DNA from: Chloroflexota bacterium
Lineage (GTDB): Bacteria; Chloroflexota; Anaerolineae; 4572-78; J111
Reading direction: 5' to 3'
Assembly: GCA_016860845.1 (NCBI GenBank)
Contig: BOKF01000008.1
Location: 62,001 to 126,000 of the forward strand
DNA length: 64,000 nt
A program made the position numbers and the translations under genes. The notes under the pieces were generated by a model. That model was not told the DNA's origin, did no database searches, and worked only from the letters and a program-made list of their open reading frames with translations. Below, one piece after another: positions 25,271 to 34,972 of the stretch. The stretch's first letter is position 1, and each line of letters opens with the position of its first letter.

Positions 25271-26248
25271 TTAGGGTTTGAGGTAGGTCTGGTAACTCGC
25301 CAGACCTTTTTTTTCGTTTTTGGGCCGGGTGTGATGGGCAATAGACGCGCTCAAGTGTGCCCCAAAAATGGCAATCACACTGCTCAAATAAATCCATAAC
25401 ATCAAGGCTACCAGCGCGCCAATCGAGCCGTAGACCAACTGGTATCGGGCCAGCCCACTGTTCAAATACCAGACGAAGCCGGCTCGATTAACTTCCCAGG
25501 CCGAGGCGGCCATTAAAGCGCCCCAGTTGGCTTCGGACCATTTGACTTTCGTGTTGGGGATCCACCAGTACAGGAGTAAAAATACAAAATACATCAACAC
25601 CCAGGGAATCAACCGGGTCAAAATTCCCCAGAGGAGAGAAGTATAAATAGAAACATCGCCCAACAGGGGAATGCTCAACTGGCTCAAGATATTAAAAAGC
25701 GTGACCAGAAACAGCGACAGAATGAGCAGCAGTCCGATCAAACTGCCGGCGATGACCAGGGCCATTAAGCGCCCCCGTAGAAAATTATGACTGCCGGCAT
25801 TGCGCCAGGCCCGGTTGATACTGTGCGTCAGGGCATTAAAGACCGCTGTTGCTGACCAGGCTAAACCAATTGTACCGAGCAAACCCACCGTGCCGCGTAT
25901 CTCCAGCATGTGTTCGATGTTCTTCTCAACCAAATCCCGGGCTGTAGGCAGTGCTTCGGTAACAGAAGCCAGAACCTGCCGCTGCACCTGTTCGTCCTTT
26001 AAGACCGAGCTGCCGACGGCCACCAGGAAAAAGAGAAGAGGAAAAAGCGAAAACAAGGCATAGTAAGCGATGGCAGCGGCCCCTTCGAGGGCGCGGGCAT
26101 GCAGAAAACCACGGAACGCGTCAACGACAATTCCTAAAATACCCTGGCTCAGCCGGTTCACACGCCTATAGCGCGCCTGAGCTTTGACTTTAATACTCTT
26201 TTTAGCGGTCTCATTGATGACTAGACGGCCTTTATTTTTCCCTACCAT
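25271..26248 (-). CDS. YihY/BrkB family membrane protein
   Basis: 325 aa. Soluble basic N-terminus (about 1-45), then six membrane helices; family hallmarks AAAIAYYALFSLFPLLFFL and the late GAFNALTHSINRAWR-like NALTHSINRAWRNAG plus YGSIGALVALMLWIYLSSVIAIFGAHL. Often mislabelled RNase BN. Function of the family is unsettled; some members affect membrane lipid or stress traits. GGAG upstream of ATG 26248. 20 nt downstream of the DUF2071 gene, probably co-transcribed with it. Confidence 0.88.
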   Translation of the reverse strand: MVGKNKGRLVINETAKKSIKVKAQARYRRVNRLSQGILGIVVDAFRGFLHARALEGAAAIAYYALFSLFPLLFFLVAVGSSVLKDEQVQRQVLASVTEALPTARDLVEKNIEHMLEIRGTVGLLGTIGLAWSATAVFNALTHSINRAWRNAGSHNFLRGRLMALVIAGSLIGLLLILSLFLVTLFNILSQLSIPLLGDVSIYTSLLWGILTRLIPWVLMYFVFLLLYWWIPNTKVKWSEANWGALMAASAWEVNRAGFVWYLNSGLARYQLVYGSIGALVALMLWIYLSSVIAIFGAHLSASIAHHTRPKNEKKGLASYQTYLKP

Positions 26249-26268
26249 ATCTCACTCCGGTTTGGCCG

Positions 26269-27021
26269 CTAAAGTTTAACCCCTCGACGAACCACCACTG
26301 CTGACCCTTCGGCCAGAAAAGCCGAGGTGGGTGCAGCCTGCAGGCTCTCAACAAACACATCGCCATACAACCCTGACACATCACAGTCCAAAACACTTTC
26401 ACCCACCTGCCAAATTCGCCAGCGTGGATGTTCCACCTGGTATTCCACGCAGCCGCCGTCGCGTTGAGCCGCGTAGCCCCAGTAATGCTCGGTAATAAAT
26501 TCTTCTTCCGAACCGGAAACAATGGGCTGTAGATCCCCTTTGGTTCGTACCTGGAGTTGATTCCACTTTTCCTTAAAGCGCCAGCTATAGTCAACCACCA
26601 GGGATGGCGGCGCAAAGCTGGCGGTAACCTCGTGCCGCATAGGCAAAGCGACATAATTCTCGTTGTATACCCGGCGAGCCACCCCGGCGATAGCGGCTCT
26701 GGGCACAATTTCCTTAATAAAAACGACCCCCCGCCGCCAGCCTTCCGGGCCTAAGCGGCGGACATAAAAGCGTAAATTAATCTCCTCAAAGCTGCGATGA
26801 AAAGGAATGGACCACCCCAATATCCTGGTATTGAGAAATAAAAAACCGACCATGCTGACGAAAGTTTTACCCTTCCAGCTATCCAATTCTGTGCCGTTGG
26901 GCACATAAGATAACAGACAGGCCGGGTCAATCTCGTAATTGAGCATGGCCAGGTAGCGCCATTCGGCGGTGAGGAACTTCCGGGCGGGCGCTCCTATTTC
27001 ACTCGAAACGGGTGGAGTCAT
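26269..27021 (-). CDS. DUF2071 (YqjF-like) family protein
   Basis: 250 aa from ATG 27021, which has AAGGAG 8 nt upstream. Typical DUF2071 features: FLTAEWRYLAMLNYEIDP at the start, VPNGTELDSWKGKTFVSMVGFLFLNTRI, then NLRFYVRR and ITEHYWGY near 180. Soluble beta-rich protein related to acetoacetate decarboxylase folds. No role assigned. Probably in one transcript with the YihY gene. Confidence 0.85.
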   Translation of the reverse strand: MTPPVSSEIGAPARKFLTAEWRYLAMLNYEIDPACLLSYVPNGTELDSWKGKTFVSMVGFLFLNTRILGWSIPFHRSFEEINLRFYVRRLGPEGWRRGVVFIKEIVPRAAIAGVARRVYNENYVALPMRHEVTASFAPPSLVVDYSWRFKEKWNQLQVRTKGDLQPIVSGSEEEFITEHYWGYAAQRDGGCVEYQVEHPRWRIWQVGESVLDCDVSGLYGDVFVESLQAAPTSAFLAEGSAVVVRRGVKL

Positions 27022-27092
27022 TGGCTTGCTCCTTTCCTGAATTGTAGTTGGCCGTGGTGGAAATGGCAAGCAAGTGAGGAGGGCTTTAACGG

Positions 27093-27122
27093 TTGGTCAA
27101 AACTGGTATTCAATGGTATACT
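27093..27122 (+). promoter_or_regulatory. Probable promoter of the cupin gene
   Basis: TTGGTC at 27093-27098, 18-bp spacer, TATACT at 27117-27122. Leader about 70 nt. Confidence 0.4.
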
Positions 27123-27198
27123 GCATCCCGCTATCGCCGAGGGAGCGACCCGAGTGGATAGACTGATCTAAAATCCATCCTCGTTATTGGAGATAGAC

Positions 27199-27522
27199 AT
27201 GAATGCTTTTGAAATTTCGCAATTGATTATTGAACAACAACGTTCAGGAAAATCCTACCTGGAGTTTTTGCGGGTTCCAACCCTCAGCGTGGGCATATAC
27301 AGCCTGCCGGCGGGCGGAGTTGATCCCCAGCAGCCCCATACCGAAGATGAGGTTTACTATGTAGTCGAGGGTCGCGGCTACATTCGGGTGGATGGGGAAG
27401 AGCGGTCGGTGGAGCCAGGCACGGTAGTTTTTGTTGCTGCCAAAATTGAGCATTACTTTCACTCGATCAGCGAAGATTTGAAGATCCTTGTCTTCTTTGC
27501 CCCCGCGGAGAGTGATCGCTAG
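27199..27522 (+). CDS. Single-domain cupin protein
   Basis: 107 aa from ATG 27199 (GGAG upstream; TTG at 27187 in frame is less likely). Cupin motif 1 runs HTEDEVYYVVEGRGYIRVDGE with His and two Glu, and motif 2 PGTVVFVAAKIEHYFHSI with the metal His. All usual metal ligands are present. Small cupins bind small sugars or nucleotides or act as isomerases; the substrate is not visible. Convergent with the GNAT gene. Confidence 0.85.
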   Translation: MNAFEISQLIIEQQRSGKSYLEFLRVPTLSVGIYSLPAGGVDPQQPHTEDEVYYVVEGRGYIRVDGEERSVEPGTVVFVAAKIEHYFHSISEDLKILVFFAPAESDR

Positions 27523-27540
27523 TACATCACGTCTCATGTC

Positions 27541-28443
27541 TCATTGCAGAAGCCACTTTGTCATCAAGTAGCTATTATCGTCCACAAACCCTGCCGCCCG
27601 GTAGAGGCTCTGCGCCGGAGCGTTGGCCCGTTCCATCTCGACATGCAGGGCATTCACTCCTAAAGCCTGGCACTGCGCCTGGGCAAACCTGAGGCTTGGC
27701 CTGGCGAACGCCTGGGCGGAGGGGCGTAAATACAGCTCGTCCAGCAAGGCGTCCCGCCCGTGAAATTCCAGGCTGTAACTAAACGTGACCGCCATATATC
27801 CAACCGGCTGATCAAGGGCTTCGACCAGCCAGATCCACCCCAGCCCGTTGTCGCCGACCACCTGGCCCAGGGAAGTTCGACTGTTCGCCTGACCTTCCGC
27901 GCCTGCTTCTTGCCGCAGCCCGATGAGTAATTCGATATCTGAATTCCGGGCTGGTTTAAAGGTAACTTCAGCCGGATCGCTGCTGTGACTGTGAGCGTCG
28001 GCCAGCCAACAGGTCATCAGGTAATGGTTATCATCTCTAAAACCTACTGCCAGATACAGGGCGTGGGCTTTGGTGTTCTCCCGTTCCACCTCAAGATGCA
28101 GCGCCTTGACCCCCAACATGCGGCACATTTCCTCGGCAAAAGCAATAGCCCGGCGGCCAATACCCCGGCTCCGATAATCGGGGCGGACATAAATTTCGTC
28201 AATAAACGCGTAGCGGCCATAGGCCAGGCGGTAACCCAAGGTTAAGACCAGATAGCCTACTGCCTCAGTTCCGTCACGGATAAGCCAGGCCCGGCCCGCT
28301 GCTCGATCACCCAACAGGCCGGCCAATCCGGCCTGTATCACCGCTTCGTCGAACGGGTGATGATCTTCTTGATTAAATTCTTGGGCAAAGGGGAGCAGCG
28401 TATCCAGGTCCGAAGGTTCTGCATCTGTGAAGATTATCTGCAT
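27541..28443 (-). CDS. Two-domain GNAT acetyltransferase
   Basis: 300 aa made of two GNAT domains. Domain 1 (about 1-145) has the acetyl-CoA loop RPDYRSRGIGRRAIAFAEE, with the Q/R-x-x-G-x-G pattern intact, and ends NTKAHALYLAVGFRDDNHYLMTCWL. Domain 2 (about 155-300) ends NAPAQSLYRAAGFVDDNSYLMTKWL, but its loop (LRPSAQAFARPSLRFAQAQ) has lost the Gly pattern, so probably only domain 1 is catalytic. 27 nt after the aldolase gene, so it may be the last gene of the sugar importer operon. Confidence 0.85.
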   Translation of the reverse strand: MQIIFTDAEPSDLDTLLPFAQEFNQEDHHPFDEAVIQAGLAGLLGDRAAGRAWLIRDGTEAVGYLVLTLGYRLAYGRYAFIDEIYVRPDYRSRGIGRRAIAFAEEMCRMLGVKALHLEVERENTKAHALYLAVGFRDDNHYLMTCWLADAHSHSSDPAEVTFKPARNSDIELLIGLRQEAGAEGQANSRTSLGQVVGDNGLGWIWLVEALDQPVGYMAVTFSYSLEFHGRDALLDELYLRPSAQAFARPSLRFAQAQCQALGVNALHVEMERANAPAQSLYRAAGFVDDNSYLMTKWLLQ

Positions 28444-28470
28444 GATTGAGATAGGGCGTGACCGGCGCCA

Positions 28471-29079
28471 TCAGCGCGCCACTGGGGTTGGGGGCAGTGA
28501 GGATTGCGCTAAAATGCACCAGGCGTTCCAGTCGAGCCGTTCCAGGGCATCAACGGTAGCCAAGAGGTCTTTGCCGGCCACAAAGATGCCGTGCCGGTCC
28601 GCCAGGACGGCCGCCGCCTGCTTGCGGATGGCTTCTTCTCGGCCGCGCAGTCCGGCCACGATGTTTTCCGCCAACTGGGGACTGTGAGCCGGCGCATAAG
28701 GCGCGATGGGGGTCACGCCGAATTTTTGAGTTTGTTCCAGCACCGGCTCCATCGCCCGTCCGGCAGCGCAGAACGGCAGAATATGAAAAGGGTGGGCGTG
28801 GATTACCGCGCCGACATCGGCGAAGGTCCGGTAGATGGCCAAATGGGCCCGGCCCTCGCGCGAGAAGCGGGGGTGTTCTAACACCGCATCGGTCGAGATG
28901 TCGCCGGAGATAATATCTTCGTCACTGAGCCGCCAGTGTTTTTTGCTGCCGCTGAAACGCGCCGAGATATGGATTTGGTCGCCGTCGCGGACGCTGATGT
29001 TGCCGCCGGCCAGATCTGTCAGCCGCTGCTCAAACATGTAGCGGGCAATATAAATAATTTGTTCTGAAATTGTCGTCAT
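28471..29079 (-). CDS. Class II aldolase/adducin family protein
   Basis: 202 aa, normal for the family. [20 protein letters not shown] is the N-terminal signature; the catalytic Glu lies in [18 protein letters not shown] (usually SSE, here SRE) and zinc ligands in [10 protein letters not shown], with a third His expected in DRHGIFVAG. Relatives cleave fuculose- or ribulose-phosphates. It sits 29 nt after the importer permease, so the imported compound is probably a pentose, deoxy sugar or polyol phosphorylated inside the cell. Confidence 0.85.
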   Translation of the reverse strand: MTTISEQIIYIARYMFEQRLTDLAGGNISVRDGDQIHISARFSGSKKHWRLSDEDIISGDISTDAVLEHPRFSREGRAHLAIYRTFADVGAVIHAHPFHILPFCAAGRAMEPVLEQTQKFGVTPIAPYAPAHSPQLAENIVAGLRGREEAIRKQAAAVLADRHGIFVAGKDLLATVDALERLDWNAWCILAQSSLPPTPVAR

Positions 29080-29108
29080 AAAATCTTCTTAAGAAATAGG
29101 CTATTAGG

Positions 29109-30122
29109 TTATCGCCGTTTACGTAGTTGATCCAGCGTGATAGCCAAAATAATGACCATGCCAATCGCCGCTGGCTGCCAGTAAGGGTCAAAGCCCAGCA
29201 GCACCAGGCCGTTGCGAAGCACCTGCATGATGGCTGCGCCGATGAGCACGCCCAGGATAGTGCCTTCCCCGCCGGCCAGGCTGGTCCCGCCAATTACCAC
29301 GGCGGCAATCACATCCAACTCGTAACCCAACGCAGCCGTAGGCGCCGCTACCCCCAGGCGAGCCGTCATCAGCAGGCCGCCCAGGGCCGTGAGCAAACCG
29401 CACAGGGTGTAGACCAGGATTTTGATGCGGCCCGTGTTGATGCCGGATAGACCCGCCGCCTGCTCATTGCCGCCCAGCGCATAGATGCGATAACCCCAGA
29501 CGGTCCGGGTGAGAAACAGCGACATGATGATGGCCAGAACAAACATCACAATGACCGGCAGCGGCACGCCGAAACCGAACACTGGCAAGTCATACTGCCC
29601 CAGAAGATTAAACTCTTTGGGTAAGCCACGAACCGGCTGCCCTTTCGCCACGCCGTAACAGATACCGCGGGCAATGCTCATCAGGCCCAGGGTGGCGATA
29701 AAGGGCGGCAGCTTGGCCTTGCTGATCAACAAGCCGTTCAGCAGGCCGATCGCCACCCCGGTCAGCAGGCCAACGATCACCCCCGGCACAACCGGCAAGC
29801 CCCAGGAGGTCATTGCCAGGGCAGCCAGCATACCGGCCAGGGCCATGGTCGAACCGACCGAGAGATCAATTCCGGCGGTGATAATGACCAGAATCTGCCC
29901 AAAGGCGCTGATCGCAATCCAGGAAAAGGCCCGCAGGACATTGAACAGGTTGCGGTTGATGTCTAAAAATTTGCCCTCGGTTTGCCAGGCCAGGACAGCG
30001 CCCATTAAAAGTAAAACCAGAAAAATGCCGATTTCCTGAGCTTGAAAGATGCGGCGCAAGCGTGTTCCGCCCGTTGTTGCGCCATCACGGCTGATAGCTG
30101 ATGATTTAGCGGTAGAAGACAT
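29109..30122 (-). CDS. CUT2 (ribose-type) ABC transporter permease
   Basis: 337 aa, RbsC type with about ten helices. Motifs [34 protein letters not shown] and [29 protein letters not shown] (the cytoplasmic coupling segment) are conserved. Works with the ATPase at 30160 and the triple binding protein at 31806. A close paralogue at 36107 shares the coupling segment nearly residue by residue. Confidence 0.93.
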   Translation of the reverse strand: MSSTAKSSAISRDGATTGGTRLRRIFQAQEIGIFLVLLLMGAVLAWQTEGKFLDINRNLFNVLRAFSWIAISAFGQILVIITAGIDLSVGSTMALAGMLAALAMTSWGLPVVPGVIVGLLTGVAIGLLNGLLISKAKLPPFIATLGLMSIARGICYGVAKGQPVRGLPKEFNLLGQYDLPVFGFGVPLPVIVMFVLAIIMSLFLTRTVWGYRIYALGGNEQAAGLSGINTGRIKILVYTLCGLLTALGGLLMTARLGVAAPTAALGYELDVIAAVVIGGTSLAGGEGTILGVLIGAAIMQVLRNGLVLLGFDPYWQPAAIGMVIILAITLDQLRKRR

Positions 30123-30159
30123 TCGACTCTAGCCCCTTCTTTTTATAGATATTCTTCAC

Positions 30160-31680
30160 TCAGACTTGCTCGGCCACATGACCGCTGGCATAAGCCATAA
30201 TCCGTTCCTGGGTGGCCTCAGCCCGGTCTAAAATGCCCGACACCCGGCCTTCGCACATGACTACGATCCGGTCGCTCATAGCTAGCACCTCGGGCATTTC
30301 TGAGGAAATCATTATAATGCCGATACCTTGTAACGCCAGATTGTTCATAATCCCATGAACTTCGGCCTTAGCCCCTACGTCAATGCCCCGGGTCGGCTCG
30401 TCCAGAATCAATACTTTCGGGTTGGCCGCCAGCCACTTGGCCAGCACCACTTTCTGCTGGTTGCCGCCGGACAGAAACATCACTTTCTGGGCCAGGCCAG
30501 GGGTGCGGATGTTCAGCCGGTCCACATATTGTTGGCCCAGGGCGCGCGTTTTTTGCAGGTCAACCAGGCGATTGGGGAACAGCCAGTCCAGATTAGGAAC
30601 GGCGATATTGCGCTCGACGCTGTGAATGAGCATCAACCCCTGTATCTGGCGGCTTTCTGGGACCAGGGCTAGCCCGGCTCTCACCGCTGCCTCTGGGGAG
30701 TCAATATTGACCCGTTTACCGTCAATTAAAATTTCTCCCGCGTCCAGCGGGTCGGCCCCAAAAATGGCCCGTACTGTTTCGGTCCGGCCCGCGCCTACCA
30801 ACCCGGCCAGCCCCAGAATCTCGCCACGGCGCAGGGCAAAGCTAACATCCTCGATCACCCCGTGCCGGGTCAGGCCCCGCACTTCCAAAACTACATCGCC
30901 CTTTTGACCATCACTATGTTGAAAGACTTCTTCCAGTGGACGGCCGACCATAAGCGCAATTATCTTTTCGGTGGTTGCTTCGCCAATCGGCATCCCGCCA
31001 ACACGCCGTCCATCACGGAAAATGATAATCCGGTCGGTGACGCGGAATACTTCTTCCATACGGTGCGTGATGAAAATGATCGCCAATCCCTGTTCTTTCA
31101 ACGACTTGATGATGTCAAAGAGCACCACGACTTCCTCTTCGCCCAGCGCCGAGGTCGGTTCGTCCATGATAATTACCTCGGCTTTTTCGGCCAGGGCTTT
31201 GGCAATCTCGACCATCTGTTGCTCGGCGACCGACAGATCACGCACCAGCGCATCGGGTGAAAAGCGCGCGCCAACTCGCGCCAGCAGCTTGACCGCCTCC
31301 CGGCGCATATAATGGCGGTCAACAAATTGGAACAGTCGGCCTGGGCCTTGCTCTTTGGGTTCGCGGCCCAGAAAAATATTGGTAGCGACGCTCTGGTTGG
31401 GCGTCAAATTGAATTCTTGATAAATGATCGAGATGCCCAATTCCTGGGCGTGGTGCGGGTTTTGCGGCGTGACCTTCTCCCCACGCAGGCGAATTTCGCC
31501 CTGATCCATATGATAGGCTCCGGACAAAATCTTCATCAAGGTAGATTTGCCCGCGCCGTTCTCACCGAGTAAGGCCACTACCTCGCCAGGGTATACTTCA
31601 AAATCTACGTTATCCAGCGCCTGCACGCCGGGAAAGGCTTTAGAAACGCCGCGCATTTCCAGTAATGGGGTTGTGTTCAA
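30160..31680 (-). CDS. CUT2 (ribose-type) ABC transporter ATPase, two domains
   Basis: 506 aa, RbsA type. N-half: Walker A LGENGAGKSTLM, signature LSVAEQQMVEIAK, Walker B VIIMDEPTSAL, H-loop ITHRMEEV. C-half: degenerate Walker A AGLVGAGRTETV (Arg for Lys, normal for CUT2), signature LSGGNQQKVVLAKWL, Walker B VLILDEPTRGI, and ISSEMPEV at the H-loop. Energises the importer. Its N-half is the template-like relative of the ABC part of the kinase fusion at 37129. Confidence 0.95.
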   Translation of the reverse strand: MNTTPLLEMRGVSKAFPGVQALDNVDFEVYPGEVVALLGENGAGKSTLMKILSGAYHMDQGEIRLRGEKVTPQNPHHAQELGISIIYQEFNLTPNQSVATNIFLGREPKEQGPGRLFQFVDRHYMRREAVKLLARVGARFSPDALVRDLSVAEQQMVEIAKALAEKAEVIIMDEPTSALGEEEVVVLFDIIKSLKEQGLAIIFITHRMEEVFRVTDRIIIFRDGRRVGGMPIGEATTEKIIALMVGRPLEEVFQHSDGQKGDVVLEVRGLTRHGVIEDVSFALRRGEILGLAGLVGAGRTETVRAIFGADPLDAGEILIDGKRVNIDSPEAAVRAGLALVPESRQIQGLMLIHSVERNIAVPNLDWLFPNRLVDLQKTRALGQQYVDRLNIRTPGLAQKVMFLSGGNQQKVVLAKWLAANPKVLILDEPTRGIDVGAKAEVHGIMNNLALQGIGIIMISSEMPEVLAMSDRIVVMCEGRVSGILDRAEATQERIMAYASGHVAEQV

Positions 31681-31715
31681 GGTTGACTCCTCACGCCTTT
31701 GTGTCTATCGGGGTG

Positions 31716-31763
31716 CGTCTTGCGTGTTGCGTAGGTGTTCATTCTAACGCAACACGCAAGACG
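31716..31763. repeat. Perfect hairpin of TTGCGTG words between binding-protein and ATPase genes
   Basis: Arms CGTCTTGCGTGTTGCGT (31716-31732) and ACGCAACACGCAAGACG (31747-31763), 17 bp perfect, 14-nt loop. It starts 43 nt after the binding-protein stop. May stabilise the upstream mRNA or limit read-through, so that binding protein exceeds ATPase. Confidence 0.8.
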
Positions 31764-31805
31764 AAGATCAGGAGCAGGCTTCAACCACCTGCCCCTTAAA
31801 CCGGC

Positions 31806-34655
31806 TTACTCAAATGCCGGCGGTAACTCTTTGGTGAAATCATTGTTCGCCCAGGCTTCAGACATCACGTCAACGTTATTGGGGCCGACAATGTCCATAC
31901 CGGAGTTGGTGAAAGGCTCGAACTGCTTGCCATCCACGATGGTGTCATAGATCATCTGGGTGGTGTCATAGCCCCAGCCCCAGTACTTCTGGCCGACCAG
32001 GCCGTAGAGCAGCCCTTCCTTCAGATAATCCAACTCCACCGGCAGAGTGTCGAAGGCGACGGTTTTGAGGTTGCCGGAGGCAGCCGCTTCTTCCCACAGC
32101 GGCATCGAGCCGCGCTCGGCGAAGAGCGGCCACAGGCCGACAAAGAACCAGCCGTTGAGGTCGGGGTTGGCCTGCATCGTCTCCTCGACCACCTGGACAC
32201 CCTTGTTGATGTCGTCATCGCAGGCGACGGTAGCGACAACCTCGATGTTGGTGCCGGCAACGCCATCCTTGAAGCCGCGGATGCGCTCTTCGAGGTTGAA
32301 CGCGCCAGGCACGCCGGTCAGCAGCGCCACCTTCCCGCCGTCGGGCAGGGCTTGGATCATCAGTTCGGCGGCAGCCTTCCCGCCCTCATAGTTGTCCACA
32401 CCCAGGTAGGTGAAGCGATCACTGTCGGGCGAATCAGAGTCCCAAGTCATCACCGGAATGCCAGCGTCAATGGCATTATTGATCGGGTCCACGCAGGCGG
32501 TGGGGTCGTTGCAGGAGACGCCGATGGCTTCTACTCCTGAGGCAATGGCGTCTTCGATGACGCGGGCCTGTTCCGCCGCGTCGGAAGCGACCGAGGCGGT
32601 GTAGTTGATCTCGACCTCATACGGGCCGGCTTCGGTCAGTTCGGCGGCTTTGGTTTCCGCGCCAACCCGGCCGACTTCAAAGACAGGGTTGTTCAACGCC
32701 TTGGGAATCCAGGCAATGGTGATCTTGCCGTCTTCCAGGATTTTGTCCTTGTCGAAAGTCGGGAAGCCCAGCGGCAGCGGCTTGGTGAAGTCGTTATTTG
32801 CCCAGGCTTCAGACATCACATCCACATTGCCCGGGCCGACGATGTCCATCCCGGAGTTGGTGAAGGAGTCAAACTGCTGGCCGTTGACGATATGGTCGTA
32901 GATCATCTGGGTGGTGTCATAGCCCCAGCCCCAGTACTTCTGGCCGACCAGGCCGTAAAGGAGACCTTCCTTCAGATAGTCGAGTTCGACTGGCAGGGTG
33001 TCGAAAGCCACAGTTTTGAGGTTGCCAGCCATGCTTGCTTCTTCCCACAGCGGCATCGAGCCGCGCTCGGCGAAGAGCGGCCACAGGCCGACAAAGAACC
33101 AGCCGTTGAGATCGGGATTGGCCTGCATCGTCTCCTCGACGACCTGGACACCCTTGTTGATGTCGTCATCGCAGGCAACGGTGGCCACAACCTCGATGTT
33201 GGTCCCCTCAACGCCATCCTTGAAGCCGCGGATGCGCTCTTCGAGGTTGAACGCGCCGGGCACGCCGGTCAGCAGCGCCACTTTGCCGCCGTCGGGCAGG
33301 GCCTTCTTCATCAATCTGGCCGCAGCTTTACCACCCTGGTAGTTGTCCACGCCGAGGTAGGTGAAGCGGCCGCTGTCAGGTGAGTCAGAGTCCCAGGTCA
33401 TTACCGGAATGCCGGCCTCCTGAGCCTTCTGGATCGGATCAATACAGCCGGTGGGGTCGTTGCAGGAGACGCCGATGGCTTCTACGCCTGAGGCAATGGC
33501 GTCTTCGATGACGCGGGCCTGTTCCGCCGCGTCGGAAGCGACCGAGGCGGTGTAGTTGATCTCGACCTCATACGGGCCGGCTTCGGTCAGTTCGGCGGCC
33601 TTGGTCTCGGCGCCAACCCGGCCGACTTCAAAGACAGGGTTGTTCAACGCCTTGGGAATCCAGGCAATGGTGATCTTGCCGTCTTCCAGGATTTTGTCCT
33701 TGTCAAAAATGGGGAACGCCGGCGGCAGCGGCTTGGTGAAATCGTTGGTTGCCCAGGCTTGGGCCATCACGTCAACGTTGTTGGGGCCGACGATGTCCAT
33801 ACCGGAGTTGGTGAAGGACTCAAAGGTTTTACCTTCAACGATGGCGTCGTAGATCATCTGGGTGGTGTCATAGCCCCAGCCCCAGTACTTCTGGCCGACC
33901 AGTCCGTAAAGGAGACCTTCCTTCAGATAATCCAACTCCACCGGCAGGGTGTCGAAGGCGACGGTCTTCATCCCGGCCAGAGAGGCTTCTTCCCACAGCG
34001 GCATCGAGCCGCGCTCGGCGAAGAGCGGCCACAGGCCGACAAAGAACCAGCCGTTGAGGTCGGGATTGGCCTGCATCGTCTCCTCGACCACCTGGACGCC
34101 CTTGTTGATGTCGTCGTCGCAGGCAACGGTCGCCACGATTTCGATGTTGGTGCCCTCGACGCCGTCCGTGAAGCCACGGATGCGCTCTTCGAGGTTGAAC
34201 GCGCCAGGCACGCCGGTCAGCAGCGCTACCTTTCCGCCATCCGGCAAAGCCCTCTTCATCAGGTCAGCCGCAGCTTTACCACCCTCGTAGTTGTCCACGC
34301 CGAGGTAGGTGAAGCGGCCGCTGTCAGGCGAGTCAGAGTCCCAGGTCATTACCGGAATGCCGGCCTCAACCGCTTTGTTGATCGGATCAATACAGCCGGT
34401 GGGGTCGTTGCAGGAAACGCCGATGGCTTCTACGCCTGAGGCAATGGCGTCTTCGATGACGCGGGCCTGTTCCGCCGCGTCAGAGGCGACCGAGGCAGTG
34501 TAGTTGATCTCGACCTCGTACGGACCGGCTGCGGTCAGTTCGGCGGCCTTGGTTTCCGCGCCGACCCGGCCGATTTCAAAGACAGGGTTGTTCAACGCTT
34601 TGGGAATCCAGGCAATGGTGATCTTGCCGTCTTCCAGGATTTTGTCCTTGTCAAA
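31806..34655 (-). repeat. Three ~950-bp coding repeats of the binding-protein gene
   Basis: Units 33708-34655, 32757-33707 and 31806-32756; periods 948 and 951 bp measured from the FDKDK codons. Long stretches are identical, with scattered silent and a few amino-acid changes (for instance KAVEAG, KAQEAG and NAIDAG after DPI). Divergence between units argues against an assembly duplicate. Confidence 0.9.
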
Positions 34656-34751
34656 GCCTGTCTGAGCAAGCCTGGAGGCCTGAGTCGGCTGAGGCGCAAT
34701 TGTCGCCAGGATAACCAACAAAGCCAATACAAACCATAACTTAGTTTTCAT
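31806..34751 (-). CDS. Sugar-binding protein with three tandem periplasmic-binding domains
   Basis: 981 aa. One signal peptide (about 1-26, LWFVLALLVILATIAPQP, no lipobox Cys) is followed by three near-identical Peripla_BP_4-type domains of 316-317 residues, each starting FDKDKILEDGKITIAWIPKA. Each keeps CNDPTxCxDPI, VMTWDSDSPDS and VACDDDINKGVQVVEE, so all three sites look intact. CUT2 binding proteins are normally single. With no lipid anchor, three domains on one chain may raise the local ligand-carrier density. AAAGGAGG precedes the ATG. First gene of the importer operon and divergent from the kinase-fusion operon. Confidence 0.92.
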   Translation of the reverse strand: MKTKLWFVLALLVILATIAPQPTQASRLAQTGFDKDKILEDGKITIAWIPKALNNPVFEIGRVGAETKAAELTAAGPYEVEINYTASVASDAAEQARVIEDAIASGVEAIGVSCNDPTGCIDPINKAVEAGIPVMTWDSDSPDSGRFTYLGVDNYEGGKAAADLMKRALPDGGKVALLTGVPGAFNLEERIRGFTDGVEGTNIEIVATVACDDDINKGVQVVEETMQANPDLNGWFFVGLWPLFAERGSMPLWEEASLAGMKTVAFDTLPVELDYLKEGLLYGLVGQKYWGWGYDTTQMIYDAIVEGKTFESFTNSGMDIVGPNNVDVMAQAWATNDFTKPLPPAFPIFDKDKILEDGKITIAWIPKALNNPVFEVGRVGAETKAAELTEAGPYEVEINYTASVASDAAEQARVIEDAIASGVEAIGVSCNDPTGCIDPIQKAQEAGIPVMTWDSDSPDSGRFTYLGVDNYQGGKAAARLMKKALPDGGKVALLTGVPGAFNLEERIRGFKDGVEGTNIEVVATVACDDDINKGVQVVEETMQANPDLNGWFFVGLWPLFAERGSMPLWEEASMAGNLKTVAFDTLPVELDYLKEGLLYGLVGQKYWGWGYDTTQMIYDHIVNGQQFDSFTNSGMDIVGPGNVDVMSEAWANNDFTKPLPLGFPTFDKDKILEDGKITIAWIPKALNNPVFEVGRVGAETKAAELTEAGPYEVEINYTASVASDAAEQARVIEDAIASGVEAIGVSCNDPTACVDPINNAIDAGIPVMTWDSDSPDSDRFTYLGVDNYEGGKAAAELMIQALPDGGKVALLTGVPGAFNLEERIRGFKDGVAGTNIEVVATVACDDDINKGVQVVEETMQANPDLNGWFFVGLWPLFAERGSMPLWEEAAASGNLKTVAFDTLPVELDYLKEGLLYGLVGQKYWGWGYDTTQMIYDTIVDGKQFEPFTNSGMDIVGPNNVDVMSEAWANNDFTKELPPAFE

Positions 34752-34843
34752 ACTGATTTTGTCCTCCTTTAAAATGGTTTATGGGTAAAATTTGAGCCGG
34801 AATGGCTTGGGTGGGGCATCATTGTTCATCTGTGGGGAATGCA

Positions 34844-34853
34844 TCACCTCCTT
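34844..34853 (-). promoter_or_regulatory. Perfect anti-SD match in the binding-protein leader
   Basis: The minus strand reads AAGGAGGTGA, a full complement to the usual 16S 3' end, 93 nt upstream of the start codon and far from any known gene. A 21-codon frame (MHSPQMNNDAP...) begins right behind it, too close for normal initiation. May be a ribosome stand-by site or mRNA stabiliser. Confidence 0.35.
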
Positions 34854-34921
34854 GGAATGCAATACGGAAACCATCGCTTGGGGCAGTATAGTCTCCCTCT
34901 ACTTTGAATCAATCGTTATCT

Positions 34922-34930
34922 ATTATAACA
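34922..34930 (-). promoter_or_regulatory. Probable promoter of the sugar importer operon
   Basis: Extended -10 TGTTATAAT on the minus strand; the -35 region (TGTAAA, 17 bp upstream) is poor, as expected for an activated promoter. The leader would be about 165 nt. Confidence 0.5.
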
Positions 34931-34972
34931 CAAGCAGGGGGCTATTTACAGTAAATTTACTCCCCCCCAACG

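Noticed and set aside
33759..34439. 226-aa open frame antisense to the binding-protein gene
   Set aside because: Shadow of the repeated GC-rich coding sequence; similar frames recur antisense to all three units and share no features with real proteins.
31806..34751. Triple binding protein as an assembly artefact
   Set aside because: The three units differ at scattered positions, including amino-acid changes, so they are not one sequence copied by the assembler. Long reads would settle it.
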